Below are positions 55,700-64,000 of a DNA stretch of 64,000 nt, piece by piece. The stretch's first letter is position 1, and each line of letters starts with the position of its first letter. The notes beneath the pieces are model-generated. The model was given only the letters and a program-made list of their open reading frames with translations. It did not search any database and had not been told where the DNA came from. The stretch spans positions 72,906 through 136,905 of the forward strand of contig DATCTN010000021.1 in NCBI GenBank assembly GCA_036567965.1, given 5' to 3'. Made by a program: the position numbers and the translations under genes. The stretch is from Candidatus Kryptoniota bacterium (GTDB lineage Bacteria; Bacteroidota; Ignavibacteria; Kryptoniales; JAKASW01).

Positions 55700-56307
55700 A
55701 AATGCAGATTACGACTGAAATGGTAAAATCGCTCCGCGAAGTCACCGGTGCGGGGATGATGGATTGTAAGAAAGCTCTTCAGGAAGCGGATGGCGACGTA
55801 GAGCAGGCGAAAAAAATTCTCAGGGCCCACGGCGCGCAGGTGGCGGAAAAGCGTGCCGGCCGCGAGGCAAAGCAGGGAGTCATCGAATCGTATATCCATG
55901 CCGGCGGCCGTATCGGCGCAATGGTTGAAATCAATTCCGAAACCGATTTCGTCGCGAGGACAGAAGAGTTCAGGCAGCTTGCCCGCGATCTCGCTATGCA
56001 AATTGCTGCAATGAACCCTATGGTGGTCAGCAGAGAAGAAGTCCCGGAGCAACTCGTGAAAAAGGAGCTCGGTGATTACCGGGATCAGGCAACGAGCGAG
56101 GGAAAGACCCCGGAAGTCGCTGACAAGATTGCCGAAGGAAGACTTGAGAAGTATTATCAGGAAGTCGTACTCCTCGAACAGGCGTTTATCAAAGAACCGC
56201 AGAAAATGGTCAAGGACCTGATCACGGACATGGCCGCGAAAACAGGTGAGAATATTTCGGTAAGAAGATTTCAGAGATTTGAACTCGGTGTTGATGGCAA
56301 CAAGTGA
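55696..56307 (+). CDS. tsf: Translation elongation factor Ts
   Basis: 203 residues, the short form. The EF-Tu contact motif is [19 protein letters not shown]. The core [11 protein letters not shown] and the C-terminal [15 protein letters not shown] are intact. ATG 55702 is an alternative start. The gene follows rpsB directly and is followed by a terminator. Confidence 0.97.
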   Translation: MKMQITTEMVKSLREVTGAGMMDCKKALQEADGDVEQAKKILRAHGAQVAEKRAGREAKQGVIESYIHAGGRIGAMVEINSETDFVARTEEFRQLARDLAMQIAAMNPMVVSREEVPEQLVKKELGDYRDQATSEGKTPEVADKIAEGRLEKYYQEVVLLEQAFIKEPQKMVKDLITDMAAKTGENISVRRFQRFELGVDGNK

Positions 56308-56358
56308 GGTTTTAAATTTGAAGCCGTCGTCCGAAAAGGATTGACAGCAACAGCTATG

Positions 56359-56397
56359 AAAGCTGCACTTATCCTCCTTTAAAGTGCAGCTTTTTTT
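56359..56397 (+). terminator. Rho-independent terminator after tsf
   Basis: A 12-bp perfect stem AAAGCTGCACTT (56359-56370) / AAGTGCAGCTTT (56382-56393), with an 11-base loop and a continuing T-run (to 56397). Confidence 0.9.
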
Positions 56398-56435
56398 GTA
56401 ATTATTATTTCATTAGAATTGAAAAAGGAGCGAGC

Positions 56436-57152
56436 GTGGACCTGAAATATCGGCGAATACTGCTTAAGCTGAGCGGTGAATCCCTAATGGGCGAGAAGGG
56501 ATACGGCATCGACCCGGAGGTACTGGGTCGCTTTGCGGATGAAGTTTCCGGCGTGCACGCTCTCGGTGTGGAAGTAGGAATTGTGATTGGCGGCGGCAAC
56601 ATCTATCGAGGAATCGCCGCGGCAGCCGACGGTGTCGATAAAGTTGTGGGCGACCAGATGGGAATGCTCGCAACCGTTGTAAATTCTCTCGCGCTTCAGA
56701 ATGCCCTTGAGAAAAAGGGAATCTACACACGCTTGATGAGCGCGATCGTAATGGAACAAATCGCTGAGCCATTCATTCGCAGGCGCGCCATTCGGCATCT
56801 TGAGAAGGGAAGAGTGGTGATATTCGGCGCCGGTACTGGAAATCCGTACTTCACGACGGATACAGCCGCAGCTCTTCGTGCTGTCGAGATCGGAGCAGAC
56901 GTGATAATCAAAGGGACGAGAGTCGACGGAGTTTTCGACTCCGATCCCGAGAAGAATCCGAAGGCGATAAGGTTTTCTGAAATCTCCTATATGGACGTGC
57001 TTCAGAAGGATCTGAAGGTAATGGATCTCACGGCAATCACACTATGCAGAGAGAACAAACTTCCGATCGTGGTGTTCAACATGACCATACCCGGGAATTT
57101 GAAGAAGCTTGTCACAGGCGGAAGCATAGGCTCAATCGTCCGCGAGGTCTGA
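56436..57152 (+). CDS. pyrH: UMP kinase
   Basis: 238 residues. Opening [27 protein letters not shown] and [17 protein letters not shown] are characteristic. Converts UMP to UDP. GTG start with GGAG about 6 bases upstream. It is followed by frr, the usual order. Confidence 0.97.
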   Translation: MDLKYRRILLKLSGESLMGEKGYGIDPEVLGRFADEVSGVHALGVEVGIVIGGGNIYRGIAAAADGVDKVVGDQMGMLATVVNSLALQNALEKKGIYTRLMSAIVMEQIAEPFIRRRAIRHLEKGRVVIFGAGTGNPYFTTDTAAALRAVEIGADVIIKGTRVDGVFDSDPEKNPKAIRFSEISYMDVLQKDLKVMDLTAITLCRENKLPIVVFNMTIPGNLKKLVTGGSIGSIVREV

Positions 57153-57180
57153 ATCATTATTCATCATTTCGGAGGATTTT

Positions 57181-57738
57181 ATGTTAGATAAGATCATTCA
57201 CGAGTCTGAAGACAAAATGAAAAAAGCTGTAGAATTCACCCGGCAAGAGCTCGCGAAGTTAAGATCGGGCAAAGCTACCGTGGCGCTTCTGGACGACATC
57301 CGGATAGACTACTACGGTCAGAAGCTGCCGATAGCGCAGACCGCTACAGTAAGCACTCCTGACGTCCACCTGATAACAGTCCAGCCCTGGGACAAATCCA
57401 TGACACACGAAATCGAGAAGGCGATCCTTGCCGCGAATATCGGACTCACTCCCCAGAACGACGGGACAGTAGTGCGTCTTCCGGTGCCGCCGTTGACCGA
57501 AGAGAGACGCAAGGAGCTTGTGAAGGTGGCAAAAAAGTTTTCGGAGGACGGGCGTATAACGATCAGGAACATTCGACGCGATTCGAACGAACATTTGAAG
57601 AAGGCAGAAAAGGATGAACACGTCTCCGAAGATGAGAGGAAGCGGGGCGAGACCGAGGTTCAAAAACTGACCGACAAGTACATCAAGCAGGTGGACGACA
57701 TCCTCGCGATGAAAGAAAAAGAAATCATGGAAGTGTAA
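57181..57738 (+). CDS. frr: Ribosome recycling factor
   Basis: 185 residues. The ELAKLRSGKATVALLDDIRIDYYGQKLPI helix and the VRLPVPPLTEERRKELVK region are conserved. It releases ribosomes from mRNA after termination. GGAGGA precedes the ATG. Confidence 0.97.
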   Translation: MLDKIIHESEDKMKKAVEFTRQELAKLRSGKATVALLDDIRIDYYGQKLPIAQTATVSTPDVHLITVQPWDKSMTHEIEKAILAANIGLTPQNDGTVVRLPVPPLTEERRKELVKVAKKFSEDGRITIRNIRRDSNEHLKKAEKDEHVSEDERKRGETEVQKLTDKYIKQVDDILAMKEKEIMEV

Positions 57739-57765
57739 CGGCGGATCATTTTCAGCGGTTGTCAG

Positions 57766-57790
57766 AAGCGGCGCGAGCCGCTTTTTTTAT
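57766..57790 (+). terminator. Rho-independent terminator after frr
   Basis: AAGCGGC (57766-57772), GCGA loop, GCCGCTT (57777-57783), then a run of T. It ends the pyrH-frr operon ahead of the convergent kinase gene. Confidence 0.9.
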
Positions 57791-57830
57791 TGCCCTTGAA
57801 TGAAGACATTATCCCGGATTTGAAGAAATA

Positions 57831-59318
57831 TCACGTGAACGAGTCCGCACGCTGATTCTCAGTGAGCTCATTGTTGCGAAGGACACTCATACTCACTGCA
57901 ACCGCCGTCCCCCCGCCAGCGTGGCTCTGTATCGTCATTTTTCCCCCGTGCGCTTCGATCAGCGATCTTGAAATTGAAAGCCCCAGGCCTGAACCGCGTC
58001 TCGTCCCTTCGGCACTCCGTGATTTGTCGGCCCTGTAGAATCTATCGAATACATGAGGCAGGTCCTCCTCTGATATCCCGATTCCGCTGTCGACGATCTT
58101 TATGATGGCGTGGTTCTCCTCGAGAGTCTCCACAACTCTTATCATGCTGTTATCGTGCGAATATTTGATCGCATTGTCAAGAAGGTTGATGAATACGCTG
58201 AGGAGCTTGTCGCGATCGCCGTTCACGAAAATCTCCTCACCTTCTCCGGAAGATCCCGTACTGATCTCGAAATTTATTGTGATCGATCGCTGAGATGCGT
58301 AGGCCGATGTCCTGGAAACAGCGTCAAGAAGGAGTTCATCGAGTCTCAACGGCTTCATCGCCAGTTGGAGCTGTCCTCCCTCCAGCCGCGCAATCGTTAA
58401 CAGCTCATCCACAATGTTGGTGATTCGCCTTATTTCTTCGACCGAGCTTCTCAATATCGCCTGGTACTCTTCCGGCGTACGCGGGTTCTTCAGCGCGACT
58501 TCAATTTCCCCGAGGAGAATCGTCAGAGGGGTCCTGAGCTCATGAGATGCGTCCGTGGTAAATTGCTTTTGAATTTTGAATCCGCCCTCTATCCTGTCTA
58601 TCATTTCATTCAAGGTTCTCGAAAGCCGGGTCACTTCATCGTCGACGTTTCCTGCCTCGAGTCTCTTGTCGAGATGTTCGGCCGAAATCGATTGAGCCGT
58701 CCTGATGATTCTGTCGATCGGGTCGAAGGCTTTCTTCGCGATGTAGAAACCGCCGAGTGCCGCCGCGAGAATCGTCAGAGGGACCGCGATGAAAAGCAAA
58801 ATCCTCAATCCCAGAAGACTCTCATCGAGCGGCTGGGTGCTCGAAGCGACCTGGACAAGATACCGGGGTATCCCGTTGTCAAACACAGGATACGTCACAA
58901 GTCGCAGATTACCGGAACCGATAAGTTCCTTCGTAAATTTCTTGTCGAGAGTCTCAAACACCTGATGCTGACTCAGCGCGAGATTCAAGACCTGAATACT
59001 GACCGGGAGCGTTGACTGCTTGAGGTTTGAGGACTTGATGATAATGTTTCCGGAAATCGAGATGACCTGTACATATCGGTTTGTCCCGAAATCTCTCGTG
59101 ACCGGTCTCTGGAGCAAATTCGAGATTATCTCTTGCTCTAGCAGCCCGTCACCTTTTACAAAATCCACGATCGCGAGCGCATCGTTGCTCAGGTTCAAGT
59201 CAAAATTCTGCGCGCTCTGTCTTGCATAAAGTAGGTACAACGCTGCCGAGAAAATTGACAGGGTAAAACCGAAGATCAAGACGTAAAGAAGCGTTATCTT
59301 CGATCTAATCGTTCTCAT
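57831..59318 (-). CDS. Membrane sensor histidine kinase
   Basis: 495 residues. Membrane helices at about 8-32 and 170-195 bracket a periplasmic sensor of about 130 residues. A HAMP domain, HisKA with SHELRTPLTILLGE and a HATPase with GSGLGLSISRSLIEAHGG follow. It overlaps its OmpR-type partner by 14 bases. The arrangement resembles metal- or antibiotic-sensing kinases, but the signal is unknown. Confidence 0.94.
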   Translation of the reverse strand: MRTIRSKITLLYVLIFGFTLSIFSAALYLLYARQSAQNFDLNLSNDALAIVDFVKGDGLLEQEIISNLLQRPVTRDFGTNRYVQVISISGNIIIKSSNLKQSTLPVSIQVLNLALSQHQVFETLDKKFTKELIGSGNLRLVTYPVFDNGIPRYLVQVASSTQPLDESLLGLRILLFIAVPLTILAAALGGFYIAKKAFDPIDRIIRTAQSISAEHLDKRLEAGNVDDEVTRLSRTLNEMIDRIEGGFKIQKQFTTDASHELRTPLTILLGEIEVALKNPRTPEEYQAILRSSVEEIRRITNIVDELLTIARLEGGQLQLAMKPLRLDELLLDAVSRTSAYASQRSITINFEISTGSSGEGEEIFVNGDRDKLLSVFINLLDNAIKYSHDNSMIRVVETLEENHAIIKIVDSGIGISEEDLPHVFDRFYRADKSRSAEGTRRGSGLGLSISRSLIEAHGGKMTIQSHAGGGTAVAVSMSVLRNNELTENQRADSFT

Positions 59319-59988
59319 CTTCTGCCTTCAGGTTGTATCCGACACCCACGATGGTGTGTATAAGCTGCTGATTGAACTCCTTGTCCACTTTTTGCCTGAG
59401 AAGTTTTACGTATACATCGATCACGTTTGATTCCATATCGAAGCTTACATTCCAGACATGCTGGGCGATCTGCGTGCGAGAGAGGATCCTTCCGCTGTTG
59501 CGCATGAGGTATTCGAGGAGAGCGAACTCTCTCATGGTGAGACGAATCTGCTTTCCGTCGCGTTCTACTCTGCGAGTGACGGGGTCGAGCGTGAGCCCGT
59601 CGACCCGCAGAATCGTCGACTTGTCCTGGTTCTTTCTCCTCAGCAATGCCCGGACACGAGCAAGAAGCTCCTCGAAGTGGAACGGCTTCGTCAGGTAATC
59701 GTCTGCGCCAGAATCCAGTCCGCGAACCTTTGCGTCCGTGTCCCCTAATGCTGTGAGCATCAGGATAGGCGTGTCGATCTTCCTTTGCCTGATCTTCCTG
59801 CAAGTTGTGATGCCGTCCTGCTTCGGAAGGAGAATGTCAAGGATGATAGTGTCATAATCTGCCTGTGAAACCAGCGACTCGCCTTCCAGGCCGTCGTGAG
59901 CAACGTCGACGGCGTAGGCCTGTTCCTCCAACCCTTTCTTTATGAAAGAAGCTACCTTCTTTTCGTCTTCAACCAGAAGTATTCTCAT
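59305..59988 (-). CDS. OmpR/PhoB-family response regulator
   Basis: 227 residues. The receiver (1-120) has the phosphoacceptor in IILDILLPKQDG and TKPF with the conserved Lys. The winged helix (about 130-225) shows LTMREFALLEYLMRNSGRILSRTQIAQHVW. It is upstream of and co-transcribed with its kinase on the minus strand. Confidence 0.95.
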   Translation of the reverse strand: MRILLVEDEKKVASFIKKGLEEQAYAVDVAHDGLEGESLVSQADYDTIILDILLPKQDGITTCRKIRQRKIDTPILMLTALGDTDAKVRGLDSGADDYLTKPFHFEELLARVRALLRRKNQDKSTILRVDGLTLDPVTRRVERDGKQIRLTMREFALLEYLMRNSGRILSRTQIAQHVWNVSFDMESNVIDVYVKLLRQKVDKEFNQQLIHTIVGVGYNLKAEDEND

Positions 59989-60452
59989 CGGGGATTAAGT
60001 CTGTCCTGCTTGATCAGGGTGCCACTCCGTTGAATAACGCAACTTCGTGGTCGATTCTCCGGAGGTTAGGTTCATTCATCCTTTTTTAAAATATTCCACC
60101 GGAAAATTAAAATCAATTTGTCTGATGCACCATGAAGGGAGTCCTGAACGGTAACGACTCATTATCAACCGACACCTGCAATTCGAATAAGCGCCCTCAT
60201 CACGTGCGACAGCGTCGGCTCCGTCGGATTTCATCGTCTATAGTTAGAAATCGAACCGTTCCCCCTCTATTACAAACCGATTTGATGTTTCGATTCTCTT
60301 CATCATATTTGAAATGAGATGTTTCTCTTTTTCCTTAGATGTGTTTGTGATGACATCATTCAATATTGGCGAAATATCATGAGCTGTTTCCTCCTTATGA
60401 CAGAACGGGGAAAACGGAAAGCCTTTGTCGAATTTTCGGAGAGGGGATAAAG
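59989..60452. other. Gene-free stretch between divergent genes
   Basis: It must contain the promoters for the OmpR-type regulator (minus) and the enoyl-CoA hydratase (plus). Two poly-A/T tracts are near 60082-60110. I see no clear promoter box or hairpin. Short frames here have no recognisable domain. Confidence 0.4.
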
Positions 60453-61232
60453 ATGGGACAGAGAATAGGCTACGAAGTCAAAGGGAAAGTCGCCTATCTG
60501 ACGATGTCGCGTCCCGAAAAGCGCAACGCGCTGGACGACGAGGCCATCCGCGAAATGACCGAGTTTCTTGCAGAAGCGGAGTCAGACCGTAAGGTGCGCG
60601 TGATCGCAATTCGAGGCGAAGGGAGTTCATTCTCGGCCGGTGCGGACCTGGAATACCTGTTGAGACTTTCGAGGAATACGCCGCCCTCAAATTTCCAGGA
60701 ATCTTCCGCGCTGAAAGATCTTCTTCTCAACATTTACAAAAGCAAGAAGCTGACATGCGCTATTGTTCGTGGACCCGCGCTGGCCGGAGCATTCGGAATC
60801 GTCCTCGCGTGTGACCTCGTAATGGCATCGGATACCGCACGATTCGGTTTCACGGAAGTAAAAATTGGGTTTGTCCCGGCCATCGTTCTAAACTTCGCTT
60901 TGAGAAAGCTCAGGGAATCTGATGTCCGCAGACTCGTATTGACCGGCGATATTATCGATTGTGCGGAAGCGGTCAAAATCGGAATCACTTCGGACGCGAT
61001 ACCTGACCGGGATCTCGACCGAATTACCGAGACTTTCTTCGGTGATTTCGTGTCCGGAACGAGCTCAAAGGCTGTCGCCCTTACGAAGGAAATACTCTCG
61101 CGTGTCAGGGAATTGAATCTTAACGAAGCTCTGCGCTTCAGCACCAAGATGAATGTCGTTGCTCGCGCAACAGATGACTTCCAGAAGGGAGTCAATTCGT
61201 TTTTGAAGAAAGAAAAACCGAGGTGGGAATAG
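60453..61232 (+). CDS. Enoyl-CoA hydratase/isomerase family protein
   Basis: 259 residues, crotonase fold. ATG 60453 is chosen because GGAGAGGGG lies just upstream; a longer frame from 60366 has no support. Family segments are SRPEKRNALDDEAIREM, IRGEGSSFSAGADLEYL (oxyanion loop) and GPALAGAFGIVLACDLVMASD. The usual catalytic glutamates are partly present (FTEVKIGFVP). Fatty-acid or other acyl-CoA hydration; the substrate is unknown. It overlaps apt by one base. Confidence 0.9.
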   Translation: MGQRIGYEVKGKVAYLTMSRPEKRNALDDEAIREMTEFLAEAESDRKVRVIAIRGEGSSFSAGADLEYLLRLSRNTPPSNFQESSALKDLLLNIYKSKKLTCAIVRGPALAGAFGIVLACDLVMASDTARFGFTEVKIGFVPAIVLNFALRKLRESDVRRLVLTGDIIDCAEAVKIGITSDAIPDRDLDRITETFFGDFVSGTSSKAVALTKEILSRVRELNLNEALRFSTKMNVVARATDDFQKGVNSFLKKEKPRWE

Positions 61233-61753
61233 TGGACATCAAAAGCAAAATCAGAACCATCCCGGATTTTCCCAAAAAAGGGATAATGTTTCGGGACATT
61301 ACAACCTTACTGAAGGACAAAGAGGCTTTTGAATACGTTGTTGAATCTTTTTACAGCCGATACAAAGACAAACGTATCGATAAAGTTGTCTCCGTCGAAT
61401 CGCGGGGCTTCATATTCGGCAGCGTCCTCGCCTACAGACTTGGAGCAGGTTTTGTCCCTATCCGTAAACCCGGGAAGCTGCCGGGTGAAGTGATACGTCA
61501 GGAATACAAACTTGAGTATGGCACCGACTCGATGGAAATTCACAAGGACGCGATCAAGCCTGGGGAGAAGGTGCTGATTCACGATGATCTCCTTGCTACA
61601 GGCGGTACAGTGGCCGCCGCGTGCAAGCTAGTAGAGAGACTCCAGGGCAAAGTGGAGGGAATTTGTTTTCTCATCGAACTCACGCCGCTCGGCGGGCGGA
61701 CCGCCATTACATTCAAGGACGTGTATTCATTGATTCAATACGACACGGATTGA
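61232..61753 (+). CDS. apt: Adenine phosphoribosyltransferase
   Basis: 173 residues. GTG 61232 overlaps the upstream stop and has GAGGTGGG before it. Motifs FPKKGIMFRDITTLLKD, SVESRGFIFGSVLAYRLG and the PRPP loop VLIHDDLLATGGTVAAA match Apt. Salvages adenine to AMP. Usually solitary; coupling to a crotonase gene is unusual. Confidence 0.95.
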   Translation: MDIKSKIRTIPDFPKKGIMFRDITTLLKDKEAFEYVVESFYSRYKDKRIDKVVSVESRGFIFGSVLAYRLGAGFVPIRKPGKLPGEVIRQEYKLEYGTDSMEIHKDAIKPGEKVLIHDDLLATGGTVAAACKLVERLQGKVEGICFLIELTPLGGRTAITFKDVYSLIQYDTD

Positions 61754-61893
61754 CAGAAGTCAGGCTGGAGATTCTCATACTGCGTGCAAGAGGAAGCAAT
61801 CGGCGACGCAAGGGCGGTTTTTTAAAATATAGTCCTCCGAAATTCGGAAAAAACGTTCCAAGTATATAATTTTATATGTTAGCAAGTTGCTTG

Positions 61894-61932
61894 GTTGGGT
61901 GCGCCTCAACGGCGCAAACAATGAAGTCCAAC
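61894..61932 (+). promoter_or_regulatory. Two-stem structured leader of purC
   Basis: GTTGG (61894-61898) can pair with CCAAC (61928-61932) around an inner hairpin TGCGCC-TCAAC-GGCGCA (61900-61916). The ATG of purC is 18 bases later. It does not match the purine riboswitch consensus as I know it. Possible translational control, or simply a stable leader. Confidence 0.35.
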
Positions 61933-61950
61933 TGAAAGTCGGAGAAGGAA

Positions 61951-62847
61951 ATGGAAACCGTATTATCTTACACCGCATACAAGGACTTAAAACTATTCCG
62001 CCGCGGCAAAGTTCGCGACGTTTACGAGGTAAAAGATCACCTGCTCCTTGTGGCGACCGACAGGATCAGCGCGTTTGACGTCGTATTGCCAACCGGCATC
62101 CCGCATAAAGGCAAAGTGCTCAACCAGATTTCCAACTTCTGGTTCGATCACACGAAAAACATAATAGGCAACCACGTAGTCGCGACTGATGTGAACCACT
62201 ATCCACATGAATGCAAACCCTACGCCCACGAACTTGCGGGACGAAGCATGATCGTCAAGAAGACCAATCCGCTTCCGATCGAATGTATTGTCCGCGGTTT
62301 CTTGAGCGGTTCCGGCTGGAACGACTATCGACAGACAAAATCTATCTGCGGAATATCTCTGCCGAGAGGGCTGCAGGAATCTGAAAAACTCCCCGAGCCG
62401 ATCTTTACTCCGTCCACTAAAGCGGAAATGGGAGTGCATGACGAGAACATTACTTTCGAGAATGCCGCTAAATTAATCGGCGCCGAAATGGCAGAGAAAG
62501 TCAGACGCTACTCCATCGAGGTTTATAATTCCGCGGCCGCTTACGCCGAGAGCAAGGGGATTATCATCGCCGACACGAAGCTGGAGTTTGGAATCGATGA
62601 AAAGGGTGAGCTTATCCTGATCGATGAACTTCTGACACCAGATTCGTCGCGCTTCTGGGACAGATCGAAATATGAAGTGGGAAAGGCCCAGGCCAGCTTC
62701 GACAAGCAATTCGTAAGAGACTATCTACTTGCCCTCAAATGGAACAAGAAGCCGCCGGCGCCAAATCTCACGGAGGAGATAATCCGCGGGACAAGTGAGA
62801 GGTATCTACTAGCGCTGAAGATCCTCACCGGCATAGTTCTTAATTGA
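61951..62847 (+). CDS. purC: Phosphoribosylaminoimidazole-succinocarboxamide synthase
   Basis: 298 residues, the long PurC type. Opening YKDLKLFRRGKVRDVYEVKD, then LVATDRISAFDVVLP, ECIVRGFLSGSGWNDY and ELILIDELLTPDSSRFW. Converts CAIR and aspartate to SAICAR in purine synthesis. GGAGAAGG precedes the ATG. Confidence 0.97.
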   Translation: METVLSYTAYKDLKLFRRGKVRDVYEVKDHLLLVATDRISAFDVVLPTGIPHKGKVLNQISNFWFDHTKNIIGNHVVATDVNHYPHECKPYAHELAGRSMIVKKTNPLPIECIVRGFLSGSGWNDYRQTKSICGISLPRGLQESEKLPEPIFTPSTKAEMGVHDENITFENAAKLIGAEMAEKVRRYSIEVYNSAAAYAESKGIIIADTKLEFGIDEKGELILIDELLTPDSSRFWDRSKYEVGKAQASFDKQFVRDYLLALKWNKKPPAPNLTEEIIRGTSERYLLALKILTGIVLN

Positions 62848-62883
62848 TTCGGTGAAATAAAGTCAGTCTGCAAACGTGTGCGG

Positions 62884-62914
62884 CTCCGTCTGAGCGCGGG
62901 GGACGGCGACGGAG
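62884..62914. terminator. Hairpin between convergent purC and glycosyltransferase genes
   Basis: CTCCGTC (62884-62890) and GACGGAG (62908-62914) form a 7-bp stem with GC-rich surroundings and a 17-base loop. There is no U-run, so a bidirectional terminator is only probable. Confidence 0.4.
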
Positions 62915-62946
62915 GCCGACAGTACGCGGATTCTTGGGACACGCCC

Positions 62947-63957
62947 TCAGCATCGCTCAAAATCCGAAATCGCCTGCGAGACAATTTCGGGAGTCAATCC
63001 GCGCATGCAATTGAAATGTCCCTTGGGACATGACTCGCGTCCCACATGTGAGCAGGGTCTGCATTCGAGGTCGCTCATCTCAAGGACCTTAGCGTTCGAG
63101 CCGCAGGGGTAGAATCCGAATTCATGCACGCTTGATCCGAAGAGCGCGATGAGATTCTTCCTGAGCGCGTCTGCGGCATGCATGAGGAATGAGTCGTTTG
63201 TGACAACCACGAACGCGTGCCTGAGCATCGCCGCACTCTCGACGAGCGATAGTTTGCCCGAGAAGTCGAGGGCTCCACTCGCCTCCCGGATCTGACGGCA
63301 AGTCGAAACGTCTTCGTCTCCACCGAGGAGGACCAGCTGATATTTTGACATGAGAGTCCCCGCAAGCTGGCACCAGTACTCGACCGGCCATCTCTTGGTG
63401 TAGTGCCTGGCACCCGGACAGAGAATTATCACGGGCCGGCTTTTGTCACCCTCTTTGTTCCATATCGAATCGGTTTCTTTAATGACATCAGGCGGCAGAA
63501 ACAATTCCGGGCACCCCACGCTCGAAATCGATCCGTCAAAAGTTTGTGCATACTTTAGAGCGACAGAACGCACATGTGAAAACAAATTCAACTTTGTCCG
63601 GACAAGCACCGCTCTTTTCACGACTTCCTTCCTGATGACCCTTATTTCGCCGGAGGTGCCCCTCCGCAGGTAGATGCTCCTGAAGTTATTCTGAAGGTCG
63701 AGAGTCAAATCGAATTTCTCACGCACGAACAAACGCCGGATATCCTCGAGTGCGTGAATGCCCGAGTCGTTCTGAACTAAATGCACCTCGTTTACGTTAG
63801 GATTATGAAATATGAGGTCGGCATAACGTGCTTTTACGACGAAATGGATTTCGGAGAGCGGTTCTCTTTCCTTCAGGATTTTCAATAGCGGGGAAGTCAG
63901 GATTATGTCTCCCGCTGAGCTCAGCCTTATCACAAGAATCTTTTTTGCCGCCATCAA
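62947..63957 (-). CDS. Glycosyltransferase family 9 (heptosyltransferase-like)
   Basis: 336 residues. Rossmann-like opening ILVIRLSSAGDIILTSPLLKIL, a sugar-nucleotide region CPGARHYTKRWPVEYW with LVLLGGDEDV, and GSSVHEFGFYPCG near the end. A late cluster of cysteines (CRPC, CPKGHFNC) resembles that of some lipopolysaccharide core heptosyltransferases. It probably adds a sugar to lipopolysaccharide or a surface glycan. The start near 63957 is MMAAKK; no upstream partner is in the window. Confidence 0.9.
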   Translation of the reverse strand: MMAAKKILVIRLSSAGDIILTSPLLKILKEREPLSEIHFVVKARYADLIFHNPNVNEVHLVQNDSGIHALEDIRRLFVREKFDLTLDLQNNFRSIYLRRGTSGEIRVIRKEVVKRAVLVRTKLNLFSHVRSVALKYAQTFDGSISSVGCPELFLPPDVIKETDSIWNKEGDKSRPVIILCPGARHYTKRWPVEYWCQLAGTLMSKYQLVLLGGDEDVSTCRQIREASGALDFSGKLSLVESAAMLRHAFVVVTNDSFLMHAADALRKNLIALFGSSVHEFGFYPCGSNAKVLEMSDLECRPCSHVGRESCPKGHFNCMRGLTPEIVSQAISDFERC

Positions 63958-64000
63958 TAGAAATTATGGATTTGTCGGAGTACATTCAATCGGAACGACA

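Noticed and set aside
61880-61935. Purine riboswitch upstream of purC
   Set aside because: The conserved core bases of the purine riboswitch are not seen; only generic stems are visible.
1-64000. tRNA or rRNA genes
   Set aside because: Looked for cloverleaf and T-loop patterns such as GGTTCGA-type segments; the few hits are inside protein genes and have no surrounding cloverleaf.

Overview
The window looks like a chromosomal segment from a Bacteroidota-lineage bacterium, most likely of the Ignavibacteria/Chlorobi side. The signs are several secreted proteins ending in a type IX secretion (T9SS) C-terminal domain with the YPNPFNPSTT signature, a PorZ-like T9SS protein, Bacteroidota-style promoters (TTG-N20-TATATTAA and TAnnTTTG), a serine palmitoyltransferase-like enzyme, and the L13-S9-S2-EF-Ts-UMP kinase-RRF gene order. 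Base composition is close to balanced. TTG and GTG starts and 4-nt stop/start overlaps are common. I saw no tRNA, rRNA, CRISPR array, intact insertion sequence or prophage.

Layout. Positions 1-9.5 kb hold two large beta-propeller sensor histidine kinases, each with a LuxR-type response regulator, plus a lipoprotein, an alpha/beta hydrolase and a decayed T9SS domain. Positions 9.5-10.4 kb hold a 22-bp tandem repeat array ending in a cluster of three hairpins. Positions 10.4-18 kb hold a receiver-only regulator translationally coupled to a 1355-residue surface protein, a GLUG-repeat surface protein and a beta-lactamase-like serine hydrolase. Positions 18.5-30.5 kb are mostly housekeeping (proline dehydrogenase, uvrB, comF-like, prmA, rsmB, cysteine desulfurase, Crp-type regulator, ribH). 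Positions 30.5-38.7 kb hold the PorZ-like protein, a serine palmitoyltransferase-like enzyme with a GNAT-type protein that may be a ceramide synthase, ilvE, a cNMP-binding protein, UspA and a DipZ-like thioredoxin. Positions 38.7-42.5 kb hold a sigma-54 two-component system with a degenerate receiver.

The most striking functional block is 42.9-50.5 kb, an apparent extracellular electron transfer module. It has a 19-heme cytochrome c fused to a membrane cytochrome b, bracketed by two DksA/TraR-type zinc-finger proteins, then a tetraheme cytochrome c554-like protein, an outer-membrane beta-barrel, a 14-heme cytochrome and a 7-heme lipoprotein. Together they could carry electrons from quinol across the periplasm and outer membrane.

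The rest (50.7-64 kb) holds HAD phosphatase, upp, a methyltransferase broken by a 5-bp duplication, a VIT-type metal transporter, the ribosomal/translation cluster with a structured rpsB leader, an OmpR-type two-component system, enoyl-CoA hydratase, apt, purC and a family 9 glycosyltransferase.
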